The notes under the pieces are model-generated. The model made no database searches, was not told the DNA's origin, and saw only the letters and a program-made list of their open reading frames with translations. Shown here piece after piece: positions 1-8,178 of a DNA stretch of 64,000 nt. The translations under genes and the position numbers were made by a program. How positions within the stretch are numbered: the first letter of the stretch is position 1; each line of letters starts with the position of its first letter. Origin of the DNA: Clostridium sp. CM027 (GTDB taxonomy: Bacteria; Bacillota; Clostridia; Clostridiales; Clostridiaceae); NCBI RefSeq assembly GCF_024730565.1, contig NZ_CP077725.1, positions 2,815,501-2,879,500 of the forward strand, read 5' to 3'.

Positions 1-2
1 AA

Positions 3-629
3 TGGTCACTGCTTAGTCACTCATTTGGTGGGTATATTGCTGTTCTTTATGCTAATTTATACCCTGATTCTATTGAATATATGATATATGAATGTCCGTC
101 TTTTGATTTTGCACTTTCAGAGCGTTCTATGCTAAAGGCGGCAGCTAATGAATTGGCTAAGTTAGGAAACCCTATATTGGCAGAAGAATATTTTAAAGCA
201 TTAAAAGATATTAAAGATTACAAAGGAATTAATAAACTTCTTATGAAGGCATTAAATGAGCTTGGAGGGAACTGTAATAACTTTATGTGGTATGGAAATG
301 ATAAGCGAATAATTGAAAAAATAGCTGTGGCTACTAAAGATGGTGGAAGCTTATGGCGTAAATCTACAAATACAAGAATGAAATTACTAAAGGATTGGCG
401 AGTATATAATGATGTATTTACTGAATTATCAAATGTAAATAAGTCTTCTTTATTAATTAAAGGTAAATATGATCCAATAACTTGTGAAGTACAAACAGAG
501 GAATTTATGAAGCGAGCGAAAGACAAACAAGTGGTTACATTTGATTTTTCTGGTCATTATGCTAGAATTGAAGAGCCTGATAAGTATTGTGAAGTTATAA
601 CAAGTTATATATATAAGATGATGAAATAA
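3..629 (+). CDS. Alpha/beta-hydrolase, C-terminal part (5' end outside window)
   Basis: The reading frame is open from base 3 and continues upstream of the window, so the ATG at 81 is internal. The first codons give Ser-His-Ser-Phe-Gly-Gly, the nucleophile elbow of the alpha/beta-hydrolase fold. Later, Gly-Lys-Tyr-Asp-Pro-Ile-Thr matches the usual acidic triad position, and Gly-His-Tyr near the end matches the catalytic histidine. It is probably a soluble esterase or lipase-like enzyme; the substrate cannot be read from this half. It lies just before an AraC-type regulator on the same strand. The fold is well supported, the specific activity is not. Confidence 0.75.
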   Translation, partial: WSLLSHSFGGYIAVLYANLYPDSIEYMIYECPSFDFALSERSMLKAAANELAKLGNPILAEEYFKALKDIKDYKGINKLLMKALNELGGNCNNFMWYGNDKRIIEKIAVATKDGGSLWRKSTNTRMKLLKDWRVYNDVFTELSNVNKSSLLIKGKYDPITCEVQTEEFMKRAKDKQVVTFDFSGHYARIEEPDKYCEVITSYIYKMMK

Positions 630-684
630 GTGGAATTCCATATAATGATTTTGAAAGGAGAGGAGGAAGTTAGAAATAATTACA

Positions 685-1542
685 TTGCTTAACAATACAC
701 TTGAATACATTGAAAGAAATTTGGACGCAGTACTTAATATAGATGACATATCAAAAGTTGCATGTTCATCACGATATCACTTTCAGCGTGTTTTTTATGC
801 ATTAACAGGATTTACAGTAACTCAGTATATAAGAAATCGCAGACTTACCCTTGCCGCAGAAGAGTTGGTTGCAACAGACAAAAGAGTAACTGATATAGCA
901 TTGAAATATGGTTATGAAAATCCCGAAGCATTTACCAAAGCTTTTAAAAGATTGCATGGGATATCACCATCAGCTTTAAAAAAGCTTAATGGAAAAATTA
1001 AAGCTTTTCCCAAGATTTCTTTTCAAATATCAATAAAAGGAGAATATGAAATTATTTATAGAATAGTTGAAAAGGGAGATCTCAAAGTATTTGGTGCAGA
1101 ATTTGTAACAACGGCGCTTAATGATGCTGCGTATGAGGAGATACCCAAATTTATTAATAAGATTTTTAAAAATGGAACACATGATAGGATAAATGAACTT
1201 CGAGGAAACCCCAAAGGCACTTTGTTAAATGGATTTCATTATGGATTTGAAGAAGATGGAACAAGAAAATATATAATGGGAGATGAAATTCTCGAAGAAG
1301 ATATACCAGATGAATTTACTATACTAGAGGTACCAAAACTTACATGGGCAGTATTTGAAGGTAATGGAGCTGTGCCCAATAATTTGATTATACAAGATAT
1401 TTGGAGACGTATATATTCAGAATGGTTCCCCTCTTCTGGATTTGAACAAATGGAGGGGCCATGTATTGAAAAAAACTTTTGGAATGATGATGGGCAGAGT
1501 GGATATAGATGCGAAGTATGGATTCCTATAAGGAGAAAATAG
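685..1542 (+). CDS. AraC-family regulator with GyrI-like effector-binding domain
   Basis: The first ~100 residues form the double helix-turn-helix of AraC/XylS regulators (the YHFQRVF and GYENPEAFTKAFKRLHG segments are typical). Residues ~125-285 resemble the GyrI/Rob-type small-molecule-binding domain, ending in a GYRCEVWIPI-like strand. The architecture is common for sensors of toxic or amphipathic ligands (established for the Rob/BmrR-like families). The start is unclear: the TTG at 685 lies 18 bases after AGGAGG (661-666), while in-frame ATA (676) or ATT (679) codons have normal spacing. No ATG or GTG is available in frame after the TGA at 652. It may regulate the hydrolase upstream (inference). 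Confidence 0.85.
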   Translation: MLNNTLEYIERNLDAVLNIDDISKVACSSRYHFQRVFYALTGFTVTQYIRNRRLTLAAEELVATDKRVTDIALKYGYENPEAFTKAFKRLHGISPSALKKLNGKIKAFPKISFQISIKGEYEIIYRIVEKGDLKVFGAEFVTTALNDAAYEEIPKFINKIFKNGTHDRINELRGNPKGTLLNGFHYGFEEDGTRKYIMGDEILEEDIPDEFTILEVPKLTWAVFEGNGAVPNNLIIQDIWRRIYSEWFPSSGFEQMEGPCIEKNFWNDDGQSGYRCEVWIPIRRK

Positions 1543-1577
1543 ATTAATTAGTATAATATATTTATACCATATTCCTA

Positions 1578-1663
1578 GTAGACAACTTAGGAAAAGTCTA
1601 CGTTATACCCGTTACGGTGAACCATACCATAAGTAACGTAGAATTTATTTGTGGAAGTTCACC
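1578..1663. repeat. Nested inverted repeats, possible structured RNA or element remnant
   Basis: Three overlapping inverted repeats are visible: GTAGAC (1578-1583) with GTCTAC (1596-1601); TCTACGTTA (1597-1605) with TAACGTAGA (1634-1642); and GGTGAAC (1616-1622) with GTTCACC (1657-1663). The first two share bases, so they are mutually exclusive folds. No coding potential is seen. The stretch 1543-1923 between genes otherwise holds only a regulator fragment (1701-1790). It may be a small structured RNA or the scar of a mobile element; I cannot assign a family. Confidence 0.4.
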
Positions 1664-1700
1664 TTGCTTAATACGAGTTTATCGAAATCTGTAGATGTAT

Positions 1701-1790
1701 TCTTAAAGTTATCCACAACCATAGTATGAAACCGCCACTTTATCAACATTTTATTCATATTAGTATACAGTCATTTGTCATCTCCAACTA
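1701..1790 (-). pseudogene. Decayed fragment of a BceR-like response regulator
   Basis: Read on the minus strand, this stretch matches the N-terminal receiver segment of the response regulator at 19848-20522. The DDK-LxTNMNxMLIKWxF and VDNF blocks line up residue by residue. An in-frame stop follows the DDK motif and the rest of the gene is absent, so it is a non-functional fragment. It suggests a second BceRS-type system once lay here, or that a recombination event copied this piece. Confidence 0.6.
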
Positions 1791-1923
1791 ATATTATTTA
1801 GAATATGGATAAATATATCTATGCCAGTACTCTTAAATGCTGCATATATTATATGGAACAAATAATTTGTTTTAATTATTTGTCCCATGTTTATAGTTGT
1901 CTAGTATTAATGGAGATGAGAAA

Positions 1924-2790
1924 ATGGACAAGAACAACATTTTTTTAAAAATATATGGAATATCTGGAATATTGGGCATCCTTTCTAAAATATTCACAAG
2001 CATACAAACTTCATATACTATACTTTTGGTGCTTATTAGCTTAGATACTATTACAGGAATATATACTGCTATAAAATATAAAAGGTTTTCAAGTGTGGGA
2101 CTACGTAAATTCACTAAAAAAGTTAGCACTTATACACTTTCCATAATTACAGTTAAATTGTTAGAGAATATTATAGTTCCAATAGTAAATACAAGCATGT
2201 TATCTCAAACTGTTATAGCTTTTCTAGCAATTACAGAGAGCATAAGTATTTTAGAAAATCTAACATTAGTCGGAGTGCCTATACCTTCTAATTTTTTACC
2301 TTTATTGATTAAGACCTTAAAGATACCAGGATTAAATAATTTGTTGGAAGATTCGAAACACAACAAGGAAGAATCCTCTGCTATTGATGATATTGATGAT
2401 ATAGTAAATTATCAAATTCCTACTTTTGAGGATAAATATATGAGGATGTTTTTAGAAATTAAATATGATGTATGGAAGTCTATTATTAATCAAATCATGC
2501 TTATAAATGAAACTATTCAGGATAATCCAGATATTTTGTTTTGTAAGATACTATCATTAGTAGAGTTAGGCATTAACGATACGAATAAGAGATGGGTAGA
2601 AGAGAAAATTCCAATTAAATATATTGAAAAAATATCGCAAGAACATCAGTCTAAAATAGATAAGTGCATAGAGAAGCTAAAAATCATTTGTTACTCTGAG
2701 AAAACTACAGGGGAGAAAAAAGATCAGATTATTGATTGTATTCTAATAGCTTTATATCAAACAATAATTGATGCACGTAAAATGATATAA
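1924..2790 (+). CDS. Phage-holin-family membrane protein with long C-terminal extension
   Basis: The N-terminal ~145 residues have three or four hydrophobic segments and the LISLDTITGIYTAIKYKR-type turn typical of the phage/toxin-secretion holin family (TcdE/Cph1-like). Holins of this family are usually ~130-150 residues. Here a further ~140-residue, acidic, predicted helical tail follows, starting at a Asp-Ile-Asp-Asp-Ile-Asp-Asp stretch. I do not recognise the tail. The ATG at 1924 follows GGAGATGAG and is preferred over the in-frame TTG at 1897. No other phage genes are nearby, so this is not evidence of a prophage. The tail might bind a cytoplasmic partner (inference). Confidence 0.7.
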   Translation: MDKNNIFLKIYGISGILGILSKIFTSIQTSYTILLVLISLDTITGIYTAIKYKRFSSVGLRKFTKKVSTYTLSIITVKLLENIIVPIVNTSMLSQTVIAFLAITESISILENLTLVGVPIPSNFLPLLIKTLKIPGLNNLLEDSKHNKEESSAIDDIDDIVNYQIPTFEDKYMRMFLEIKYDVWKSIINQIMLINETIQDNPDILFCKILSLVELGINDTNKRWVEEKIPIKYIEKISQEHQSKIDKCIEKLKIICYSEKTTGEKKDQIIDCILIALYQTIIDARKMI

Positions 2791-2829
2791 TAATAAATCC
2801 TAGCTTCATTTGAATTCTAGGATTTATTA
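2791..2829 (+). terminator. Hairpin after the holin-like gene
   Basis: There is a perfect 13-bp stem, TAATAAATCCTAG at 2791-2803 and its complement at 2817-2829, starting directly after the stop codon. The T-run after it is poor, so termination is likely but not certain. Confidence 0.55.
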
Positions 2830-2874
2830 TTAGTATAATTACTACTATAAATAGAATAGAAGGGAGGGATTATT

Positions 2875-3009
2875 ATAGATGAGTCACAATTATTAAAAGG
2901 CATTTTAGAAGGTAGCGTATTAAGCATTATTTTTCAGGGTGAAACTTGCGATAAAAATATTATGAGGATTTTAAAAAAGTGTATTAAAGGACTAAAAAAT
3001 GAAAATTAG
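2875..3009 (+). pseudogene. Truncated PadR-type regulator remnant, start codon ATA
   Basis: A 44-codon frame reads DESQLLKGILEGSVLSI, which is the conserved N-terminus of PadR-family repressors (usually ~105 residues). It has a ribosome site (GGGAGGG at 2862-2868) at the right distance, but the codon at the start position is ATA, so an ATG to ATA change is likely. The frame then leaves PadR similarity and ends at TAG 3007-3009. I read it as a dead or dying gene. The DNA-binding half is incomplete. Confidence 0.5.
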
Positions 3010-3021
3010 TGAGGTGTGTTT

Positions 3022-4224
3022 ATGCTAAAAGTTATTGTTGTTGGAGGAGGACCTGCTGGTATCATGGCAGCTATCAGTGCAGCAAAAAATAGTGAAGTTA
3101 TATTAATAGAAAGAAACAAAGAAATTGGTGCAAAGCTAAAACTTACGGGTGGAGGCAGATGCAATATTACAAATAATAGAGATATAGAGGAATTTTTTGA
3201 TAAGATAGTAAGTAATAAGAAATTTCTATATAGCGCTCTTTATACATTTTCAAATAATCAACTTTTAGAATACTTTAAAGGAATTGGATTAGAATATAAG
3301 GAGGAGCTTGACCAAAAGATATATACCAAAAGTAATAGGGCCGATGAAGTTATAGAATTACTGAAAAATGATTTAGAAAGAAATAATGTTAAGATTATGT
3401 ATAACAGTAAGGTTCAAGGGTTGATAGTTGAAGATGGACAAATTAAAGGTGTAGTAACGGATGATGGCAAGCGGATTTTAGGCGAAAAGGTAATTGTTAC
3501 AACAGGAGGAAAGAGCTACCCAGATTCTGGTTCAGATGGTTCTATGTTTGAAGTATTAAGTAAATGTGGACACACTATAACACCTTTATACGCAGCATTA
3601 ATCCCATTAGTTATAAAGGAAGAGTTTGTTAAGAGTTTACAAGGCGTTGCAATGAAGGATGTTGTAGTTTCAGCTAAGATTAAAAAGAAGAGTATAGAAA
3701 AGTTTGGTGATATGATATTCACTCATTTTGGAATATCAGGACCAGCAGTGTTAAAGCTTTCATCTTATATAAGCAAAGCTTTAGGAGAGGGAGAAGTACA
3801 AGTTACTTTAGATTTTTTAAGAAATAAGTCTAAGGAGGAAATATCAGAGATTATGTGGAGCAATCCAAATAAGACTGTACTTAATAATTTAAAAGGCATT
3901 CTTCCACAAAATTACTTGAAAGAAATATTTGATATGTTAGGAGTAACAGAGGTTAAGATTAATGACTTAAAGAAGACTGATGAGAATAAGATAATTACTT
4001 ATATGAAGGAAATGAAACTAACAGTTAGAGAAACTTTATCGATTAAAGCAGCTCAAGTAACTTCAGGTGGAGTTAAAGTTAAAGAAATAAATGCTTCAAC
4101 TATGGAATCAAAACTTATAAAAAATCTTTATTTTGCAGGAGAAGTTATGGATATTGATGCTGAGACAGGTGGATATAATCTTCAAATGGCATTTTCTACA
4201 GGATACTTAGCGGGAAGCAATTAA
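3022..4224 (+). CDS. YhiN/HI0933-type NAD(P)/FAD-dependent flavoprotein
   Basis: It begins with a dinucleotide-binding motif, VVVGGGPAGIMAA (residues ~5-17), followed by the family hallmark LKLTGGGRCNITN. Late motifs GGVKVKEI and YFAGEVMDIDAETGGYNLQMAFSTG are also diagnostic of the HI0933/YhiN oxidoreductase family. Length (400 residues) is normal. The biochemical role of the family is poorly defined. The start at ATG 3022 is preferred over GTG 3016 because GAGGTG ends just before it. It is probably soluble and monocistronic. Confidence 0.9.
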   Translation: MLKVIVVGGGPAGIMAAISAAKNSEVILIERNKEIGAKLKLTGGGRCNITNNRDIEEFFDKIVSNKKFLYSALYTFSNNQLLEYFKGIGLEYKEELDQKIYTKSNRADEVIELLKNDLERNNVKIMYNSKVQGLIVEDGQIKGVVTDDGKRILGEKVIVTTGGKSYPDSGSDGSMFEVLSKCGHTITPLYAALIPLVIKEEFVKSLQGVAMKDVVVSAKIKKKSIEKFGDMIFTHFGISGPAVLKLSSYISKALGEGEVQVTLDFLRNKSKEEISEIMWSNPNKTVLNNLKGILPQNYLKEIFDMLGVTEVKINDLKKTDENKIITYMKEMKLTVRETLSIKAAQVTSGGVKVKEINASTMESKLIKNLYFAGEVMDIDAETGGYNLQMAFSTGYLAGSN

Positions 4225-4263
4225 GCACAGAAGGGTACATGTAATACTTTTTCATGCAATTTT

Positions 4264-4292
4264 ATTGACAAGAAAATACTTCGGTGATAGAA
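4264..4292 (+). promoter_or_regulatory. Sigma-A-type promoter of the MarR gene
   Basis: TTGACA (4264-4269), 17 bases, then TAGAAT (4287-4292). The following leader shares AATACTTCG and AAGAACTA blocks with the region before the first Get3-like gene (4850-4875), so both may carry the same operator. Confidence 0.55.
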
Positions 4293-4334
4293 TTAAAATA
4301 TAATTCGTAACAAGAACTAATTCGGAGGAAGTTT

Positions 4335-4823
4335 ATGGATATAAACAAAATAGAGCAAATTATTTTTAATCATATTGATGAGTTTAAGGTTTTGTTTTTT
4401 CCAGAACAGTGGAGTGATATATTCTTAGATTTTTCTAAGAATGAAATATTAGCATTATTATTCTTGCATCGAAAAAAGAATGCTAATATGACGGAAATAG
4501 CAGAGTACATAAATGCTCCATTAAATACTGCCACAGGGGTTATCGCTAGATTAGAAAAAAAGCTAATGGTAGAAAGAATAAGAAGTGCAGAGGATAGAAG
4601 AATAGTTTTAATAACCCTTACAGAGGTTGCAAGTACTGTGATTGAGAAGGAAAAGGCTATGATTGTTAAATATTTTATTGAGATTTACGGAAAGCTTACC
4701 GAGGAGGAAATTTCTTCAGCTTTAAGTATTTATAACAAAGTACTGGGAGTTTTTAAGGGAATTAAGAATCCAGTTAAAGAAGATGTTCCTGTTAAAAAAT
4801 TAAGAAAAATAATTATTGAATAG
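4335..4823 (+). CDS. MarR-family transcriptional regulator
   Basis: The protein has 162 residues with a winged helix-turn-helix: the MTEIAEYINAPLNTATGVIARLEKKLMVER segment is the recognition helix region and the SAEDRRIVLITLTE segment is the wing. It starts at ATG 4335 after GGAGG. It sits 83 bases upstream of two Get3/ArsA-like ATPase genes on the same strand, with a weak hairpin (CTCAG/CTGAG at 4823-4837) between. Shared sequence blocks before both units suggest it controls itself and the ATPase operon (inference). The ligand is unknown. Confidence 0.88.
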   Translation: MDINKIEQIIFNHIDEFKVLFFPEQWSDIFLDFSKNEILALLFLHRKKNANMTEIAEYINAPLNTATGVIARLEKKLMVERIRSAEDRRIVLITLTEVASTVIEKEKAMIVKYFIEIYGKLTEEEISSALSIYNKVLGVFKGIKNPVKEDVPVKKLRKIIIE

Positions 4824-4906
4824 CTCAGTGAACCTGAGTTATTTTAAGAAGAAATACTTCGTTAAAAGAACTATTCAATTAAAGAATTAAAATTAGGAGG
4901 GTTGAT

Positions 4907-6085
4907 ATGAAAAGAATAATTATTTTTACTGGAAAAGGTGGAGTGGGTAAAACAAGCGCCGCAGCAGCTCATGCACTTAAGGCTTCAATAGAGGGAATAA
5001 AAACTTTAATTGTTAGCACTGATATGGCACATAACTTGAGTGATATTTTTATGCAACAAATAAAGAATGAGCCTACAGAAATGCGGGAAAATTTATGGGG
5101 GCTTGAAATTGATCCTAATTATGAAATGGAGAATTATTATGGGAGTATTCAAGCTGCTTTTAAAAAAATGATGGTTTTTAAAGATGAAGAGCAAGCAGAA
5201 AGTTTTGAGGATATTGTTGTGTTTCCAGGAATGGAAGAGCTATTTTGTCTTTTGAAAATTAAAGATTTATATGACAAAGGTACTTATGACCTAATAATTG
5301 TGGATAGTGCACCCACAGGAGAGACCATATCCCTTTTAAAATTTCCAGAGCTTATGAGTTGGTACATGGAGAAATTATTTCCCATTGGAAAGGTTGCAAT
5401 GAAAGTGCTCAGACCTATCTCTAAAATAGCATTTAAAATAGAAATGCCTGATAAGCAAGCTATGAATGATATTGAAAAACTTTATATAATGCTAACAGAT
5501 CTTCAAAACTTATTTAAGGATAGAGAGAGTTGCAGTATAAGATTGGTTACAATTCCTGAAAAAATGGTTATTGAAGAGACCAAGAGAAATTACATGTATT
5601 TAAATCTTTATAATTTTAATGTAGATGCAATATATATTAACAGGATAATACCCCAGGATATAGGTAATGAATTTTTTGATGAGTGGAAATGCATTCAAGG
5701 AAAGTACATGGAAGAAATAGATTCAGTATTTTTGAATTTACCGAGGTTCAAAATTAAATGGTATGAGGTAGATATTAATGGAATTTGCGGCTTAGAAAGG
5801 ATAGTTGTGGATTCTCTGAATGTTAAGGATATATTTAAGGTTCAAAAAATAACCTTTAACGAGAAATTTGAAAAGGTTGAGGGTGGTTATAAGCTTCAAG
5901 TTTATGTGCCTTTTGGAGATAAGAAAGACTTAGAACTGTATGAAACTGGTTCTGATATATCCATAAAAATAGGCAATTTTAAGAGGAATATTCCTTGTCC
6001 AAATTCACTGAGAAAATACTCAATAAGTAAAGCTGATTTTAATGAGGATTATCTATCTATTTATTTTGATGAGAAGGTGGATTAG
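4907..6085 (+). CDS. Get3/ArsA-type ATPase with C-terminal HSP20-like domain (copy 1)
   Basis: Residues 8-17 carry the deviant Walker A motif TGKGGVGKTS of Get3/ArsA/MinD ATPases. Switch I reads DMAHNLSD and switch II DSAPTGET. The last ~80 residues (from VYVPFGDKKDLELYE) form the small beta-rich domain called ArsA_HSP20. Single-ATPase-domain proteins with this extra domain occur in bacteria and plastids (Get3d type). No zinc-binding CxxC of yeast Get3 is seen, and no arsenite genes (arsB, arsR) are nearby. Membrane-protein targeting or chaperoning is therefore more likely than arsenite export (inference). The stop codon is followed at once by the next gene's ATG. Confidence 0.85.
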   Translation: MKRIIIFTGKGGVGKTSAAAAHALKASIEGIKTLIVSTDMAHNLSDIFMQQIKNEPTEMRENLWGLEIDPNYEMENYYGSIQAAFKKMMVFKDEEQAESFEDIVVFPGMEELFCLLKIKDLYDKGTYDLIIVDSAPTGETISLLKFPELMSWYMEKLFPIGKVAMKVLRPISKIAFKIEMPDKQAMNDIEKLYIMLTDLQNLFKDRESCSIRLVTIPEKMVIEETKRNYMYLNLYNFNVDAIYINRIIPQDIGNEFFDEWKCIQGKYMEEIDSVFLNLPRFKIKWYEVDINGICGLERIVVDSLNVKDIFKVQKITFNEKFEKVEGGYKLQVYVPFGDKKDLELYETGSDISIKIGNFKRNIPCPNSLRKYSISKADFNEDYLSIYFDEKVD

Positions 6086-6310
6086 ATGAATGGTGAAATA
6101 ATTAAAAAATTGATAAGAATAGAAAAACTTAAATATGAGGTTATAAAAGATGTTTTGCCAGAAAAAATCTTGCACAAGATCAATAACTTTGAGAAGGAAG
6201 CAATTATCCTTATTAAGGATATTGGATTGGATCTTATTAACGAGGGTTGTGAAAAAGCGGAAGAGGAAGCAAACCAAGAGATTAAAAAGGTTAAAGTAGA
6301 TTTTTTATAA
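6086..6310 (+). CDS. Small charged helical protein between two Get3-like ATPases
   Basis: Seventy-four residues, rich in Lys, Glu and Ile, predicted all-helical, no membrane segment or signal peptide. Its ATG directly abuts the stop of the upstream ATPase, and the second ATPase starts 20 bases after it, so the three are almost certainly co-transcribed and perhaps translationally coupled. I do not recognise the family. A single Cys (in NEGCEKAEEEA) lies in the C-terminal acidic helix. It could be an adaptor bridging the two ATPases (inference from gene order only). Confidence 0.7.
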   Translation: MNGEIIKKLIRIEKLKYEVIKDVLPEKILHKINNFEKEAIILIKDIGLDLINEGCEKAEEEANQEIKKVKVDFL

Positions 6311-6329
6311 TTGAATTGGAGGGATTAAA

Positions 6330-7523
6330 ATGAGAATTATTTTATATACAGGAAAAGGTGGAGTTGGAAAAACTAGTGTCGCATCAGCCGCAGCCTGCCA
6401 GATTGCAAAGCAGGGGAAAAATGTGATTATAATGAGCACTGATCAGGCTCATAGTCTTTCCGATGCCTTCGGTGTAAAGCTATCGAATACACCTACCCAA
6501 ATTTCAGAAAATTTAGAAGCTATAGAGGTGGATGCTCTTATTGAAAATGAAGCTATTTGGGGGAATATCAAAGGCTATATAGAAAAATTGATGCTTTTAA
6601 AAAATGCAAAAACCATTGAGGTTGAAGAATTACTGGTTTTCCCAGGGTTCGAGGATCTGATCTCCTTACTTAAAATTAAACAGATTAATGATGAAAATAA
6701 CTATGAGGTGTTAATAGTTGATTGTGCTCCTACTGGCGAAACTATGTCGCTTTTGAAGTTTCCAGAGCTTTTCAAGTGGTGGATGGACAAAATTTTTCCT
6801 ATGAAAAGAAAGATGGCAAAAATTGCAAAGCCAATAATTGAGCATACAGTAAAGATTCCGCTTCCTGATGAGAGAACTTTTGATGAAATAGAAATGCTAT
6901 ATAAGAAAATTGATGAACTCCATAAGTTAATGCTCCAAAAGGATAAGGTAAGCCTTAGAATAGTTACTACTCCAGAAAAGATTGTTATCAAGGAAGCTAA
7001 AAGAAATTTTTCTTATTTGCATCTCTATGATTTTAATGTAGACGCAATTATTGTAAATAAAATAATTTCAGAAGAGGGAGGGAAAGGATATTTCGAAAAA
7101 TGGATGAAGCTTCAAAGTGAAAATCTTAAGGAGATAAGTGAAAGTTTTAGCCCGGTACCAATTTTCAAAACTGAGTTAATGCATAGCGAGGTTAGGAATT
7201 ATGAGGTCCTATTAAATATGGGAGAAAGTATATTTAAAGAAGTTTCTGCAGACAAAGTGCTCTTTAAAGACAAAATTTTTGAAATTGAAAAATCAAGTAC
7301 AGATGAAAGCTATTATTTAAATATCAATATGCCTTTTGTAGATAAAAATGAATTAAATTTACTTCAAAATGGAGATGAAATTAGTATTTCCATTAAAAAT
7401 GAAAAACGAAATTTTGTACTTCCACAAAAATTACAATCAAAGGAAATCATTAAAGCCGGTTACAAGGATGGGAAATTAAGAATACAATTTAATTTTAGGG
7501 AGCAAAAAGTGAAATATATTTAG
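6330..7523 (+). CDS. Get3/ArsA-type ATPase with C-terminal HSP20-like domain (copy 2)
   Basis: A paralogue of the gene at 4907 with the same layout: Walker A TGKGGVGKTS at the N-terminus, switch I DQAHSLSD, switch II DCAPTGETMSLLKFPE, then an ArsA_HSP20 domain over the last ~85 residues. Both copies keep all nucleotide-binding motifs, so a heterodimer of two active subunits is possible. Get3 proteins act as dimers, while ArsA fuses two such halves in one chain (established). The gene is the last of the operon. Confidence 0.85.
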   Translation: MRIILYTGKGGVGKTSVASAAACQIAKQGKNVIIMSTDQAHSLSDAFGVKLSNTPTQISENLEAIEVDALIENEAIWGNIKGYIEKLMLLKNAKTIEVEELLVFPGFEDLISLLKIKQINDENNYEVLIVDCAPTGETMSLLKFPELFKWWMDKIFPMKRKMAKIAKPIIEHTVKIPLPDERTFDEIEMLYKKIDELHKLMLQKDKVSLRIVTTPEKIVIKEAKRNFSYLHLYDFNVDAIIVNKIISEEGGKGYFEKWMKLQSENLKEISESFSPVPIFKTELMHSEVRNYEVLLNMGESIFKEVSADKVLFKDKIFEIEKSSTDESYYLNINMPFVDKNELNLLQNGDEISISIKNEKRNFVLPQKLQSKEIIKAGYKDGKLRIQFNFREQKVKYI

Positions 7524-7600
7524 TAGATATAAGAAGTTCTGATTATCTTAAAATTAATATTTTAGCTAGGGTAGCAGGTATAATTCGTTATATGTGATAA

Positions 7601-7641
7601 TAACTCATAATTTGGTGGAAGTCACCCAATTATGAGTTATA
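7601..7641. terminator. Hairpin between convergent genes
   Basis: An 18-base inverted repeat (7601-7618 with 7624-7641, one mismatch) with a 5-base loop lies between the converging ATPase gene and the GyrI-like gene. It is probably a bidirectional terminator, although T-runs are short. Confidence 0.5.
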
Positions 7642-7647
7642 AAAGTG

Positions 7648-8106
7648 TTATTTAATAGGAACACATATGTCAAATTGTCCATTATTCATAAATCTCTCGT
7701 CGTACAATTCTAGTAGGGGTCTACAATCAAATTCATACGAAGAGGATGGAATGAACTTTTCAAATACATCATTGTAAAATGCACCTAAATCTTTTATAGC
7801 TCCACTATAAGTATACACCATGTACTTACCCTCTGGGACAACCTTTGTTACCATACCTTCAGGTACATCAGAAAAGCTGTCTACTTCGGCGCAAGCAGTA
7901 TAGTTGAACCTACCTTCTGAATCCATTCCACAATTTCCATAATCACATATACCATAATACAGCATGGACTTGCTTTTTTGCTTTATGTCTCCGCAGTTTT
8001 TGTTAAATGATTCCCAAAGAGTAGCAATTTCACTATTACTATTGTTTCCAAAATAAGGTATACCTACAGCCTTAAATCCTTCAAAGCTTACTATTTTTTC
8101 TTCCAT
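7648..8106 (-). CDS. GyrI-like small-molecule-binding domain protein
   Basis: The 152-residue protein is a stand-alone GyrI-like domain: it starts with VSFEGFKAVGIPYFG, contains the EGMVTKVVPEGKYMVYTYSG strand-turn, and ends in FDICVPIK, which is the usual final strand. ATG 8106 follows GGAGG, so the longer frame start at 8139 is rejected. It lies downstream of the WYL regulator in the same direction (72 bases). It may bind drug-like or cytotoxic ligands (known for the superfamily), perhaps as a sequestering or hydrolysing protein; not proven here. Confidence 0.85.
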   Translation of the reverse strand: MEEKIVSFEGFKAVGIPYFGNNSNSEIATLWESFNKNCGDIKQKSKSMLYYGICDYGNCGMDSEGRFNYTACAEVDSFSDVPEGMVTKVVPEGKYMVYTYSGAIKDLGAFYNDVFEKFIPSSSYEFDCRPLLELYDERFMNNGQFDICVPIK

Positions 8107-8178
8107 AATTATTGCCTCCATCCATTTATTTGATATCACAATTATATCAGGGAATCCTTGCCAACAGTATGTCAGGAA

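Noticed and set aside
1924-2790. Prophage indicated by a holin gene
   Set aside because: No endolysin, terminase, portal, integrase or attachment site is seen nearby; the protein also has a non-phage C-terminal half.
4907-7523. Arsenite resistance operon (arsA)
   Set aside because: No arsB, arsC, arsD or arsR is adjacent, and the proteins are single-domain Get3-like ATPases with HSP20-like tails, not the double-domain ArsA.
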